Source of the DNA: Theristus sp. LFF4_11
Lineage: Eukaryota; Nematoda; Chromadorea; Monhysterida; Xyalidae
Reading direction: 5' to 3'
NCBI GenBank assembly: GCA_030248135.1
Contig: JASANC010004629.1
Span: forward strand, 1 to 64,000
DNA length: 64,000 bases
Shown here: in pieces, positions 33,537 to 44,900 of the stretch
Position numbering within the stretch: the stretch's first letter is position 1
Layout of the letters: each line of letters starts with the position of its first letter
Translations under genes and position numbers: made by a program
The notes under the pieces: generated by a model
What the model saw: the letters and a program-made list of their open reading frames with translations, nothing else
Database searches by the model: none
What the model was told of the DNA's origin: nothing

Positions 33537-34797
33537 CTCAAAAGGGTTGGAGAACTGCGAAATTCAATTTTTTTTATTCAACAGCTCAAAATGTATTTTT
33601 TACTGACGACGACGACGACGACGTCGTCGCTTAATTTTTACGTGTGAACTGAAAGACAAAAGCCTGAAATGAGTGCGCTGTGTAGTCAGCTGAAGGGGGT
33701 TTCATTCTTAGCTGACCGATCGACCGCAATTTAAAAAAATGCTTTCTAATCCATTGTTTGACCCCCTCACGTGGACCTTAAAAGATTTTTCACTATGTGT
33801 TAAAATTTTGTTAAGCCTGGTCGTGTTGCGGTGCGCCCTTCATTACAGATTTGTGTTCATGTTCAAATCAGCATCAGAGATGAAGAACAGTGCTTGGGTG
33901 ATGTCGTTTTCGTTTTGGATTCGTTTTGGTTTTCGCACTCCCTGCCGTCTGAAGAACTGTGGAGTGATGATAATTCATCAAGTTGTCTTTTTCGTTGAAA
34001 ATGTGGAGCCGTGATTTTTCAGAAATTAAAAAAAACGGATGGTGGTGTCTGTTTCAAACGGACATCTGTGTTTTGTTTTGCGCAAGGCGCAACAACAAAC
34101 CAGTCCAGATCGAAGAGACAAACGAAGCACAACTTAACGTCGGCGCCATATCCTTCAGTACCACCACAAAAAAACGACGGCCAATCAGGGCACCACAAAA
34201 ACACACAGCTCAAAAAACCTGTCGTCATGTCGCCGCCTGCATCCCGCGGTGACTCCCGTGAATGTGTGCGCCAGATTTTTCCGCGTTTTCACAAAAATCC
34301 TGCGCAGAGAGAAACACGCGGGCGCCGGGGCGTGTTGTTGGGCGAATGTGTGAACGCTTCACTTGATGTAAACGAATGATGCGATGCGCACCAGCTGGCA
34401 AATCAATCAAATTTTGTGTCTCGTTTTTCATATTTTTACGAGCGGCACACACGCACACACAAGCTGCTTTGCTGGCACGTTGTAAAGTGATGTGTATTTA
34501 TATTTATTTATTGTCTCGTTTCTTTCACGTGCGCTGTTATTCCAGCAGAGGCTTCAGAGGGGGGGGGGGGAGGGATGAAAAGCGGCAATTATCTCGTTTT
34601 CCGCAGAAGTGTGCGTGCAGCGCGTTTTTTTTTGCACACACACAGATGTTGCCGAGGAGACGGAAAATGGGGGCTGCGGTCTGTAAAGCGACACGATCTT
34701 TAGGCGAACCGCATCTTGCTTGACTTTTGGCGTTGTAAATAAAAAAGCTGCACTGAAGAAAGAGAGGAGGAAAGAGCAAAACCAAAAAATATGATGG

Positions 34798-34952
34798 ATG
34801 AAAGTCGACGGGCGCCGATTGAAGGGAACTTTTTATGGACACGCCGCTGATTTTTCGCATCTTTATGAGCATCTCCAGGCTCCAGCCGAGCGTATGCTTG
34901 ACTTTTTGACTTTTCCCGCAGTTTTACGACTGGCGTGTATCTCTCGGGCCTT
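34798..34952 (+). CDS. Candidate exon with F-box-like segment
   Basis: ATG-initiated frame ending LQAPAERMLDFLTFPAVLRL then ACISRAFC, which resembles the second half of an F-box (LRLAxxSRxF). A gtgtgt donor follows. A downstream acceptor (ctttttcag at 35091) would add NGLSSDQIKHE and TGA. The model is short and the match could be chance. The rest of 33540-36172 shows no gene, only GC-rich and poly-G stretches (34561-34571) and a MITE. Confidence 0.2.
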
Positions 34953-35600
34953 TTGTGTGTGTGTAATAATAATGCTCAAGTCATTCGTTGTACTGTTTAG
35001 GTGGGGTGTCGTCGGATAACGCTCTCTCTCACTGCTTGTCTTGTTCGACATGGTGACGTCGTCGTAGTATTTTCATTATTTTGCTTTTTCAGTTCAACGG
35101 TTTGAGTTCAGATCAAATCAAACACGAATGATACTTGAAATAGGATAGTTGAGGACCATACTTGGCGGCCACTTCTTTCCTCAACGTAGGAGGCTAAACT
35201 ATTTTATTATATTTATCATGGTCACCAATTATGAAACAGTTAATCTACTCTTGTGTCATTGGTGTGCCACATTATTGTGCATTTAATGTTGTGTCTCACC
35301 ATCAACTCTTGGTATTCTGGGTTCTGGGTGTATTTTTAAAGAATCGTGGTTTCGTGAAACCATGATTCTTTAACGGTACCATTACTACTACCGTATTCTG
35401 CTTCTGACTTCACAATAAACGACAAAACCAACACCGTTTGGCCTCGTCTGGTTGAAGGGCATGGGTATCGTGTGGTCGCCCAAGATTGCTCCAGCTACAT
35501 GTATCTATATCGCCCCCCCCCAACCCCCCGGCTCTGGAACAATGGGCGGAACGGAAACCTCACAGTATCAAGCATGAGGCACCACCCTTCGAGTCGAGTA

Positions 35601-35823
35601 TTGTGAATTTATTCAAACGTGTCCGAATTAAAATGACGTCATTTGCTTTAAAAACGCCCGTTTGTCAAAGTACAGGCACTAAAATGACTGGTTCGACATT
35701 CACCATTTGTTTACGGGCATAAATCGGCTAATAAATGGAAAGTCTCGTTTGCTGTGAACAGCAAGCGCATGTTTGGCGGCACATGACGTCATTTCAGTGG
35801 GACACGTTTAAAAAAATAGGTCA
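35601..35823 (+). mobile_element. CRE-bearing MITE, copy 3, upstream of laminin
   Basis: Flanking TA on both sides (35599-35600, 35824-35825). TGACGTCA near both ends. It lies about 350 bp before the laminin start codon, in the likely promoter or 5'UTR. Confidence 0.85.
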
Positions 35824-36172
35824 TATCTACTCAGGGGTAGCGCTCAGCATCACCCAGTACCGCGGTCCACCTGACGAGTGGAGGTCGGAGGGTGGATTCA
35901 TACAGGGTGTTCTGTAGTGTGTAAGCTGTTCGTTGTCATTTTCAGACAAGGTGGCAAGCAGAGCAACATCACCACACACAACGGCGAAAAGAGAGCCCAT
36001 GAATAATAAAACAACCAAATTTTGGTTTGATAGCACGTCGTAACTGAAAAGCATCTTTGTGTCAAACAGACCGGACACGAGGAGAATTACAAAACTGTTC
36101 TTCGAAGAAACAGCCTGACATTCGGCCACTCCGACAGTGGGGTGGGTTGTGTGTCGTGAAAACAACGACACG

Positions 36173-38998
36173 ATGATCGCGCACCGGCTGGTTGCCGTTG
36201 GCCTACTTTTCACTGTGACGACGCTGAGCGTGCGTGTGATCGCTGCGGCCGCCACGAACGACGACGACGACGTTCTCTCATCATCCGCCCTAGGAAAGGA
36301 TTTCCTCGTGCCGCCCGACATGAATCTGGCAGCCATGTCCGGCACGGAGATCGTGGCGACCGCCACTTGCGGCGTGACCGACGACGGACGGCCGGTGAAG
36401 GATCTGTACTGCTCGTTGGGAGGTACGGACGTACGGGCATGCATGAGTGGTGGACAGTGTGATCTCCAAGTCAAACGGTCAATTTTTTTCACCACATTTT
36501 ATGTGCGAGTTTACCTTATCTGGTGAAGCAACAGTTGGCTTGGCGGTGTTCTGAAAAGTTACAATGCAACAAAGCCAAAAGTAATGTACACCCCGATGCA
36601 GCTGTTTGAATATCGTGACGTTAGTACGGACGATGCGATGCATAACAATTGCTATTCATCTTTATTGTATTCATTGTTGTGTATCTTTTCATGTTTTCGC
36701 TAGTGGTCTTGTATATCGATATTTTGAAATTAAAAAAAACACTCAAAACCGACCGACCAGTGTCGCCAATTCCACGCAGGCGCCAATCAATACTATCCGT
36801 ACGGTCAGCACGATCCGAAACCGCCGAGGCAGCAGTCGGACGCAGCGGCCGACGGCGACGAGCGGTTCGGTGAACTCCGGGTGTCCGGCAATTCCATCCA
36901 CTCGGGGCACGGGCACACGTTGCAGGTGCGCGCGAGCGGGACGCTTGAAATCCGAGTTTTTTTGGGAAGTTTTCAGGAGTTGAGAGGTGAAATTGTGATA
37001 TAAGGCATCTCTTGACGCTGTTTTTTCGCATTCCAGAAAAACCCGGCAGAGTCATTTCGCAGTCAGAGTTGCTGTTGCTCGGCGTTTTGCTCAAATGCTC
37101 AGTCATGAATTAGCGCGCGACTGTCGTTCCGAAAATCGTGCTCTCAAACACGTTCAGATTACGACGCTTTTGCTCGTAACATAGCCCATGTCCGCATCGT
37201 ATCTCTCGTTCGTTCCATGCGAAACTCACCATTCCGAAAATGCGGCGTGAATTCCGTTTCCAGAAAGGACACAACTGCGCGTACTGCGACGGCGCCGAGG
37301 CGCACCCGGCCAGTCACATGGGCGACGGCCTATCCACCTGGTGGCAGAGTCCGCCGCTGTCGCGCGGCTCGCACTACAACGCCGTGAACATCACGTTCAA
37401 CTTCAAGCAGGTTCGGCTCTTTTTTTTTGTTTTTTTGATTGTCTACTGTTTTTTTTTACTACTGTCCGATTTTTTGTCATGTTGTCCATTTTTACGGAAA
37501 ACAGCTGAAAATTCGTTTTTTTTGACAATACAAAAAACAACTTGGTGGCATATCGCATAACACGTGCGACATCACGTTGGGATGGAACGCAATGGTCTGT
37601 CGTTGTTTCAAGCGTGAATCAATGATGCGCTCAGTATAGCTATGCGATTGTGATGATCAGCTGTCGCTAACACAACGTTGTTTGTTGGCGATATTTTTCT
37701 CCGAATACAGCCAGCAATCAAGCAAAACAAAAGCAAACCGAAAGCGTTTTGTATAAAAAGTCGTAATTCCTCCAAAAACTCACCAGGAATTCCACGTCGC
37801 GTACGTCTGGATCCAAATGGCAAACAGTCCTCGGCCGGCCACTTGGGTGCTGGAGCGATCGACCGACAACGGCACCACCTGGCAGCCGTGGCAGTATTTT
37901 GCCGGTAACAAAACACTCGTTGACAACACTCGTAGTGTAACATCGTAACAACAGCAACACTCGTAGTGTAACATCGTAACAACAGCAACACTGGTAGTGT
38001 AACATCGTAACAACAGCAACACTCGCAGTGCAACATCGTAGCAACAGCAACACTCGTAGTGTAACATCGTAACAACAGCAACACTCGTAGTGTAACATCG
38101 TAACAACAGCAACACTCGTAGTGTAACATCGTAACAACAGCAACACTCGTAGTGTAACATCGTAACAACAGCAATATTCGTAGTGTAACATCGTAACAAC
38201 AGCAATATTCGTAGTGTAACATCGTAACAACAGCAACATTCGTTAAATTTGCCGCTGACAAAACCTGGAACTCCGGGCACTTTCGTTCGAAGTCGTTTGT
38301 ATGTCTATTCATGCTCCATTCATGAACACACAACACATACACGCAGTGTGAACGTCGTGTTCCGGGGTGCCCTGTGTGTTTGTTTGTGACCACTTAACGG
38401 AGGCAACAACATTTCTTTGAGCTTGTTGATTTTGGCATCTGCGACGTCATGCATTCTACTGCTTTGCAGAGTCCAATCCCGAGTGCGAAATGTACTTTGG
38501 AAAGCATAGTTTGAGTCCGATCTTGGACGATGACAGCGTGATCTGCGAGCAAAAATTCTCGAAAATTGTGCCCATTGAAAATGGCGAGGTAACGTTTTTT
38601 ATATAAAGTTTTGCTGAAAGTAGAGATTGTGCAAGGAGTACATTGGAGTTTTCGCGCAAACGACTGACACTCATTGGATTGTCCTGCGTACTCATGTAGA
38701 GAGAGACGGTAAAAATAATGGAAAGATACTTTTTTTTAAGAAAACCAACTCGTTTCTTTACCGCTGAAACCGCCATTTCTGTTTTTTTTATATTTCTACT
38801 GAAACTACTCGTGTATTTTGTTTTTGTCAGATTTTCGTGCCGCTCATGTTGAATCGGCCGAGTCGCTTCAATTTCACGCACAGCGACGTGCTGCAGCGGT
38901 TCACGCGCGCCACGAACGTGCGCCTGCGGCTGCTGAAGACGAAAAGCTTGCGCGGCGACCAGATGGGCTACCGCGACGACCCGACCGTCACGAGACGG
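36173..38998 (+). other. epi-1: Laminin LN domain, exons 1-6
   Basis: Exons 36173-36422, 36780-36925, 37264-37410, 37787-37904, 38470-38588 and 38831-38998, codons 1-316. LN domains form the ternary nodes that polymerise laminin into networks. Visible: [46 protein letters not shown], the motif [32 protein letters not shown], and [20 protein letters not shown]. The end DDPTVTRR joins directly to [20 protein letters not shown] as in other alpha chains. Confidence 0.9.
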
Positions 38999-41900
38999 GT
39001 GCGTTTTTGGGCGGCGCGGCGACGGGCGCGCGCTGCGTTTCGTTGTTGTTGGCGCTTTTGTGTTTTTGGGCAGAAAGGCGACGCCGGTCTGGTGAATGCG
39101 GTGCTGCTGTGGTCAGTTCTATATAAAGTGAATAGTGCTTGAAAAGTGAATAGTTCTACTCCAGGGTGTTCCAAAATTTAGCCCTTGACAAATTCCGGTT
39201 GAATACTTGAACCACAAGTTCATCTTTGACCGAAGTTTCCCATTGATTGGATTGATATTTCTAATTTTCAACGCAAAACTGTTTGTCTTTGAAGCTGATG
39301 TCTCGATTATTTTTGCAAAATTTCTCAAAGACTAACTTTTGGAACACCCTGGAGTAAAAATGTTCACTTTTCAAACACTATTCACTTTTATAGAACTGAC
39401 CACTGGCATGTGCAGCTGAATGTGGCGCAGTGCCGCATCAAGCAAGCATGACGCTGATTTCCGTTCCGACATCGGCGAAACGAAACGAAACGACAGTAGA
39501 CACAGTCCATCTGGAAAATATAGGCAACATGACGCGAACATGACGTGATGACCAAACCAATCAGCGCCGAGAACACCTCATGATCAACCAATCAGCGCTG
39601 AGAGTTGCTATGACCAACCAATCAGCTAGTTGCATATATCAGCGAGATTGACTGTAGATACAGTGGCGGGCGAAAGTTTGAAAACCCGCATGCGCGCTTG
39701 TGTGTGAGGTGGTTTATGCGCGCTTTCTGGTATATTGTGCGTCTCTCTCCGCAACACATGCTGGCTTTGTTTTTATGAACACAACAACTGCTTGTTTCAA
39801 AAATCAAACATATTTGCTTATGTGTATAGTAATAACGCAAAAATGCGCGATGTGCAGCGCACGCAGGGTGTTTCCAAACTTTTGGCCGCCAATGTAGGTA
39901 AATAATTAGAGGGAAGAGGTGGGGCAAGTCTACCTTGGTCACCCAATCAGCACGTTTAAATCCAACCAATCACCAGTCAACTGGGCGTGTATATTCATTC
40001 ATTCTTTCACAGTATTTCTACGCCATCAAAGAGGTCTACATGGGTGGCCGATGTTTGTGCAACGGGCACGCGCCAACCTGCGACACATTGGACTCGAGTT
40101 CGCATGTATTGTCGTGTCGTTGCGAGCACAACACCATGGGAGACAGGTGCGCTGCAGATTGATTCGGAATACGGTAGATACGGTGGTCATTAGGTCTCGA
40201 CACGATCTTAGCACTGCAGATAGACAGGTGCGCTGCGAATTGATACCGAATACGGTAGATACGGTAGTCATTAGGTCTCGGCACGATCTTAGCACTGCAG
40301 GTAGACAGGCGCGCTGCGAATTGATACCGAATACGGTAGATACCGTAGTCAGTAGGTCTCGACACGCTCTTACTGCAGATAGACAGGTGCGCTGCGAATT
40401 GATACCGAATACGGTAGATACCGTAGTCAGTAGGTCTCGACACGATCTTAGTACTGCAGGTAGACAGGTGCGCTGCGAATTGATACCGAATACGGTAGAT
40501 ACCGTAGTCAGTAGGTCTCGACACGCTCTTACTGCAGATAGACAGGTGCGCTGCGAATTGATACCGAATACGGTAGATACCGTAGTCAGTAGGTCTCGAC
40601 ACGCTCTTACTGCAGATAGACAGGTGCGCTGCAGATTGATACCGAATACGGTAGATACCGTAGTCAGTAGGTCTCGACACGCTCTTACTGCAGATGTCCT
40701 TTTCGCCTAATCGTCATGAAAGATTTTGCAATTGTCAACAACAAATTTTGTTATGTTGTTAGTCATTTTCTTCGTTACGCTCCGCTTTGTAATCATTCTT
40801 GACGACAGCACGATGGGTTGAATGAAAGGAAATGAAACAGAATTGTAAGATCATCAGTTGGGAATTGATTGAATAAAAAAGAAAAAAATGTCAATCTGAT
40901 TAAACAGTGAACTTTTGGTAGTGAAAAAGGTTTTCTCTTAAAAAACCTGAAAAAACCGAAATCTGTATTTTCGCAGATGCGAGCAATGCAAGCCCGGCTA
41001 CGATCAGAAGCAGTGGCGGCCGGCGCGCAAGGGCGATCCGTTTCGTTGTGAACGTCAGTGGGTTTTTTTCCAAAACTGGTTCTGCACCTGCGTTCAGTTT
41101 TTTTCTCGATGTTTTGGGATTAGTTTTTCAATGATGGGGCACGATAGGATGTCCATAGATTAAGATGGAATCAATCTGAACCGGGTGGAATTGTTCAACT
41201 GTGAGAGGCAGGTAATTTTTTTACAACCATATACCAATATGGGTACTCGAACATGTCATATTTTTTCGCGGTTTTACAATTGATTTACAATGTTATTGCA
41301 TGGAGAAATGTCTGTCATGATTTCTTGAGCCTGTGTGATTCGCGCGCACCAACCCCTGACACATTATTGTATACCCATATTGTACCATTTTTTACAGAAT
41401 TTCACTTTTTTCGTTTTGTTTTTCTCAGCCTGCAACTGTTTCGGCCATTCGGAGGACTGTAGATATGACCCGGAAATGGAGGGCAAATCGATGGATAGCC
41501 ACGGTAATTTCGAGGGCGGCGGCGTGTGCACCAACTGCAGAGTGAGTTTTTTTATATATTTCTTTATTTTATTTTAATATATTTGAAGCACCCACCCACC
41601 ACCCCCCACCCCCCCCCGCCCCCCACTACCGAACCCCGAAGATACCAAACTCTTGGGTTTTTTGGGGAACGGACGACTCACCATTCCGTGGACCCGGTTA
41701 ATACCCGTGCCCGCCACGTGACGGGGACATTTTTCGATAAATTTTACAGTAAAGTCTTGCATATCTTATAAGTGGGAGGGAGGTCTTATTTAGCGAAGAT
41801 CAGGAAGTCCGGGCCTTATAGACGAGGTGGGATTTCTATCAAGTCAAAATTTTGAATTTTTTGGTTTCCCGCCGTGTGACACTCCGCCCACTTTTGGGTG

Positions 41901-44900
41901 GGGGTCTTATAAGTGGGAGGAACCTCATATGCAAGACTTTACGGTGTATTTCTTTGTGCTTGCTTCTTTCGGTAATTTGACCAAAGTTCAACTTCATAGG
42001 AATATCAAAAATTCTTGAACAAAACTGTTCAGAAGTTTTCCCTAGAAGTTCACACATTTGTCTTCCTCTGCACGCTGTCCTACCCGACAAAAACTGGACA
42101 AACAAAGTGAATTACCAAAAAATTCAGTTGTTCGTTCAAGTTCAATTGCGTTGACAGTTTCCTTGGTCACGCTTTCTCAGGACAACACTGAGGGCATCAA
42201 CTGTAACGAGTGCAAGTTCGGCTATTATCGACCGGTAGGACGTGCGCTGGATGCGCTGGATGTTTGCGAGCGTTAGTGCTGTCGCATTTTTTTTTTTGTT
42301 TTCGCTGAGCCGACGCGCACTTTTGTCCTAAATTGTGCCTACATGGAAAGTAGTTTTGCAAAAATGAGAAATTGCAAGTAGTTTTTCAGTCAAAGACGGG
42401 ACGGAACAAAAGAAACCAGCTTTTCTGGTGTTTGCAATTGGTTGATTTGATTGACAGTGGCATTGTTTCCAGCATTGTTTGCGCCTTTATTAGTACAGTA
42501 AGGCCGATTTTACAGTACAGTACAGTACAGTACACTGAGTCGTGTTTTTTCAGCCATGCCAGATATTTCGCAATCATGAAATTTTGCGTGAAGTATCAAA
42601 GTGTCGTAAGCATTTGTTGACCATTCGAGTTGGCTCTTGTCTGTGCGTTCGGGCGATCGAGCCCCGCCATGGGGTGTATATAGGCTAAATGACAGAGAAC
42701 ACTCGATGGGCACCCCACTCGACGGCGTTCTGTATACGCGTTTCCCGGTTAGCCGTGTGGCTAAACACATCGCCTAAAATCCCGCAGAACAACAACAACG
42801 ACAACAATTCGTTGTTGTTGTTTTTCATTCATATTTTTTCAGCGGTGGTTTTGTTTGCTCTCCAGAATGCAGCTGCACCGACGACTGGCATTCGGGCGAT
42901 TGCGCCGATTCGACGGGCGCCTGCTACTGCAACGAACGATTCGTCGGCGAACCGGGCAACTGCACCGACTGCGCGCACGGCTATCATTCGTATCCGAGCT
43001 GTGCGCCGTGCGACTGCTACGTGAATGGCACTGAAGGCGACGTGTGCATGGTCGGTGCTGCTTGCTTTCGGATTGCGCAATACTGTTGACGGTGAATGGG
43101 TGCTTGCTTGCTTGCTGAGTGAAGTGCAGCGTCGGTGCTGCTTGCTTTCGGATTGCGCAATACTGTTGATGGTGAATGGGTGCTTGCTTGCCTGCTGAGT
43201 GACGTGCAGCGTCGGTGCTGCTTGCTTTCGGATTGCGCAATACTGTTGATGGTGAATGGGTGCTTGCTTGCGTGCTGAGCGAGGTGCAGCGTCGGTGCTG
43301 CTTGCTTTCGGATTGCAGAAAACTGCTGATGGTGAATGGGTGCTTGCTTGCGTGCTGAGCGAGGTGCAGCGTCGGTGCTGCTTGCTTTCGGATTGCAGAA
43401 AACTGCTGATGGTGAATGGGTGCTTGCTTGCCTGCTGAGTGAAGTGCAGCGTCGGTGCTGCTTGCTTTCGGATGGGTAATAATACTATTGATGGTGAATG
43501 CTCGCTGGTATGGTAAGTGGAGCGCACGGCCAATGTGCAACTTACCGTATTACCTCTATTAAACCCCCCCCCCCAAAATTAAACCCCCCCCCAAAAAATA
43601 AACCCCCACCCCCTCGACAAGTTTCCAAATAATCCCCCCCCCCAAAAAATAAACCCCCATGTGGGTTTATTAGAAACCTGTTTGAAACACATACCTAGCG
43701 AATTCAGTGGCTGAATGCAGTGACATTGGTGAAATTGTGCTACCAAAGGCCCCAAAGGGATGAGTTAGTGGTAATTTCATTACAAAAGGCTGTTACAAAA
43801 GGAAATCTCTGTGAAAAGTAGAAGTTTCTGCGACTTCCTTCCTGCCATGGAAAGTATTTTTGCCATTTTGCTCACCCCTAAAAATGGTTTCCAAATAACC
43901 CCCCCCCCCAAAAAAATAATCCCCCCCCCAAAAATAAACCCCCACCCCCAGAAGTCGCTGAAGAAATAAACCCCCATGGGGGTTTATTAGAGGTAATACG
44001 GTAGTTTTGCGAATGCTCTTAAGTCGCTGCATTTCAGTGCGACTCGCAGATTGGTCGCGAAATATTTTTTCTCTGAACACAGAACACAGTTTGATGCACA
44101 TGCTGCATTGTCAGTAACAAACGAACTGTAATATATCATGTCGATGTATGTGCTGGTGTGTTTGTTTGTGCCTGAGTGAAAACCTGTCCGTGGATGTGTG
44201 TGGCGCCATAATTCATTTCGAGGTTGTCTTGCTTATACTGCAGTCCACAGTTCAAAACCAGAGGCTTCAAAAGTTTGGTCAAAACTGAGACAATGTTATT
44301 TCATTGACACCAACGAACGAAAACTGAAACAACGTTTTTTTCAGCCAATTGACGAACAGTGTCCGTGTCTATCCAACTTTGGCGGCGTCTTCTGCGATGA
44401 CTGCGCTGCCGGCTACACGAACGTTTCAGCCGGTTGTATCGGTACGTGAAACGTTTCGAAATTTCTACCCGTATTGCGAAATGTTTTGATTGCGTTTTTA
44501 TTATTGCGAAACGTGCATCAACGCAATTTTCAGTTGATCTCTTGACTCAACATTTCGGTTAACTATTGGCACTAGGAACAGATAACAGCATATCATTCTG
44601 TTGTTGCCTATGGGAACAAAAAGACAAACGATACAAGTAGGTGCGTGTATGGCTGTCATAATTTTGGAAAATAATACAGGTAGAGTTGGTAAAAAACCGG
44701 TTTTTTATATTTCCAGGAAAAAAAACCGGTTTCTTTTCCGTTTTAAAACCGTTTTAAAACCATAAAAAACCGAATGCTTCCCAGCTCCTAAACTTTTCAG
44801 AACTTGGCATCTTGAACTCAAAATAGGAAATACATCAAAATTAGTAATTTTGAGCAGCGTAAAATGCTGTTTTCGGGCATACAACCGACCCAATATGCTA

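Noticed and set aside
33607..33628. GAC/GTC triplet run as a coding homopolymer
   Set aside because: It is a short palindromic microsatellite in sequence without an open exon.
35827..36495. 222-codon minus-strand frame
   Set aside because: Antisense to laminin exon 1, whose signal peptide and LN sequence are clearly coding on the plus strand.
37608..38393. Long minus-strand frames of 166-261 codons with repeated Cys/Leu/Tyr/Thr motifs
   Set aside because: Antisense translation of the 31-bp minisatellite in laminin intron 4.
39072..39089. 18-nt in-frame micro-exon (KGDAGL) between laminin exons 6 and 7
   Set aside because: It has good splice sites and phase, but the direct join TVTRR-YFYAIKE is the conserved laminin alpha sequence, so the insertion is not needed.
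39919..40710. 263-codon open frame on the plus strand
   Set aside because: It runs through the 78/81-bp minisatellite, whose unit length is a multiple of three, in a different frame from laminin exon 7. It is an artefact of the repeat.
42829..43540. Two minus-strand frames of about 233 codons with repeated blocks
   Set aside because: Antisense translation of the 80-bp minisatellite and laminin exon 11.
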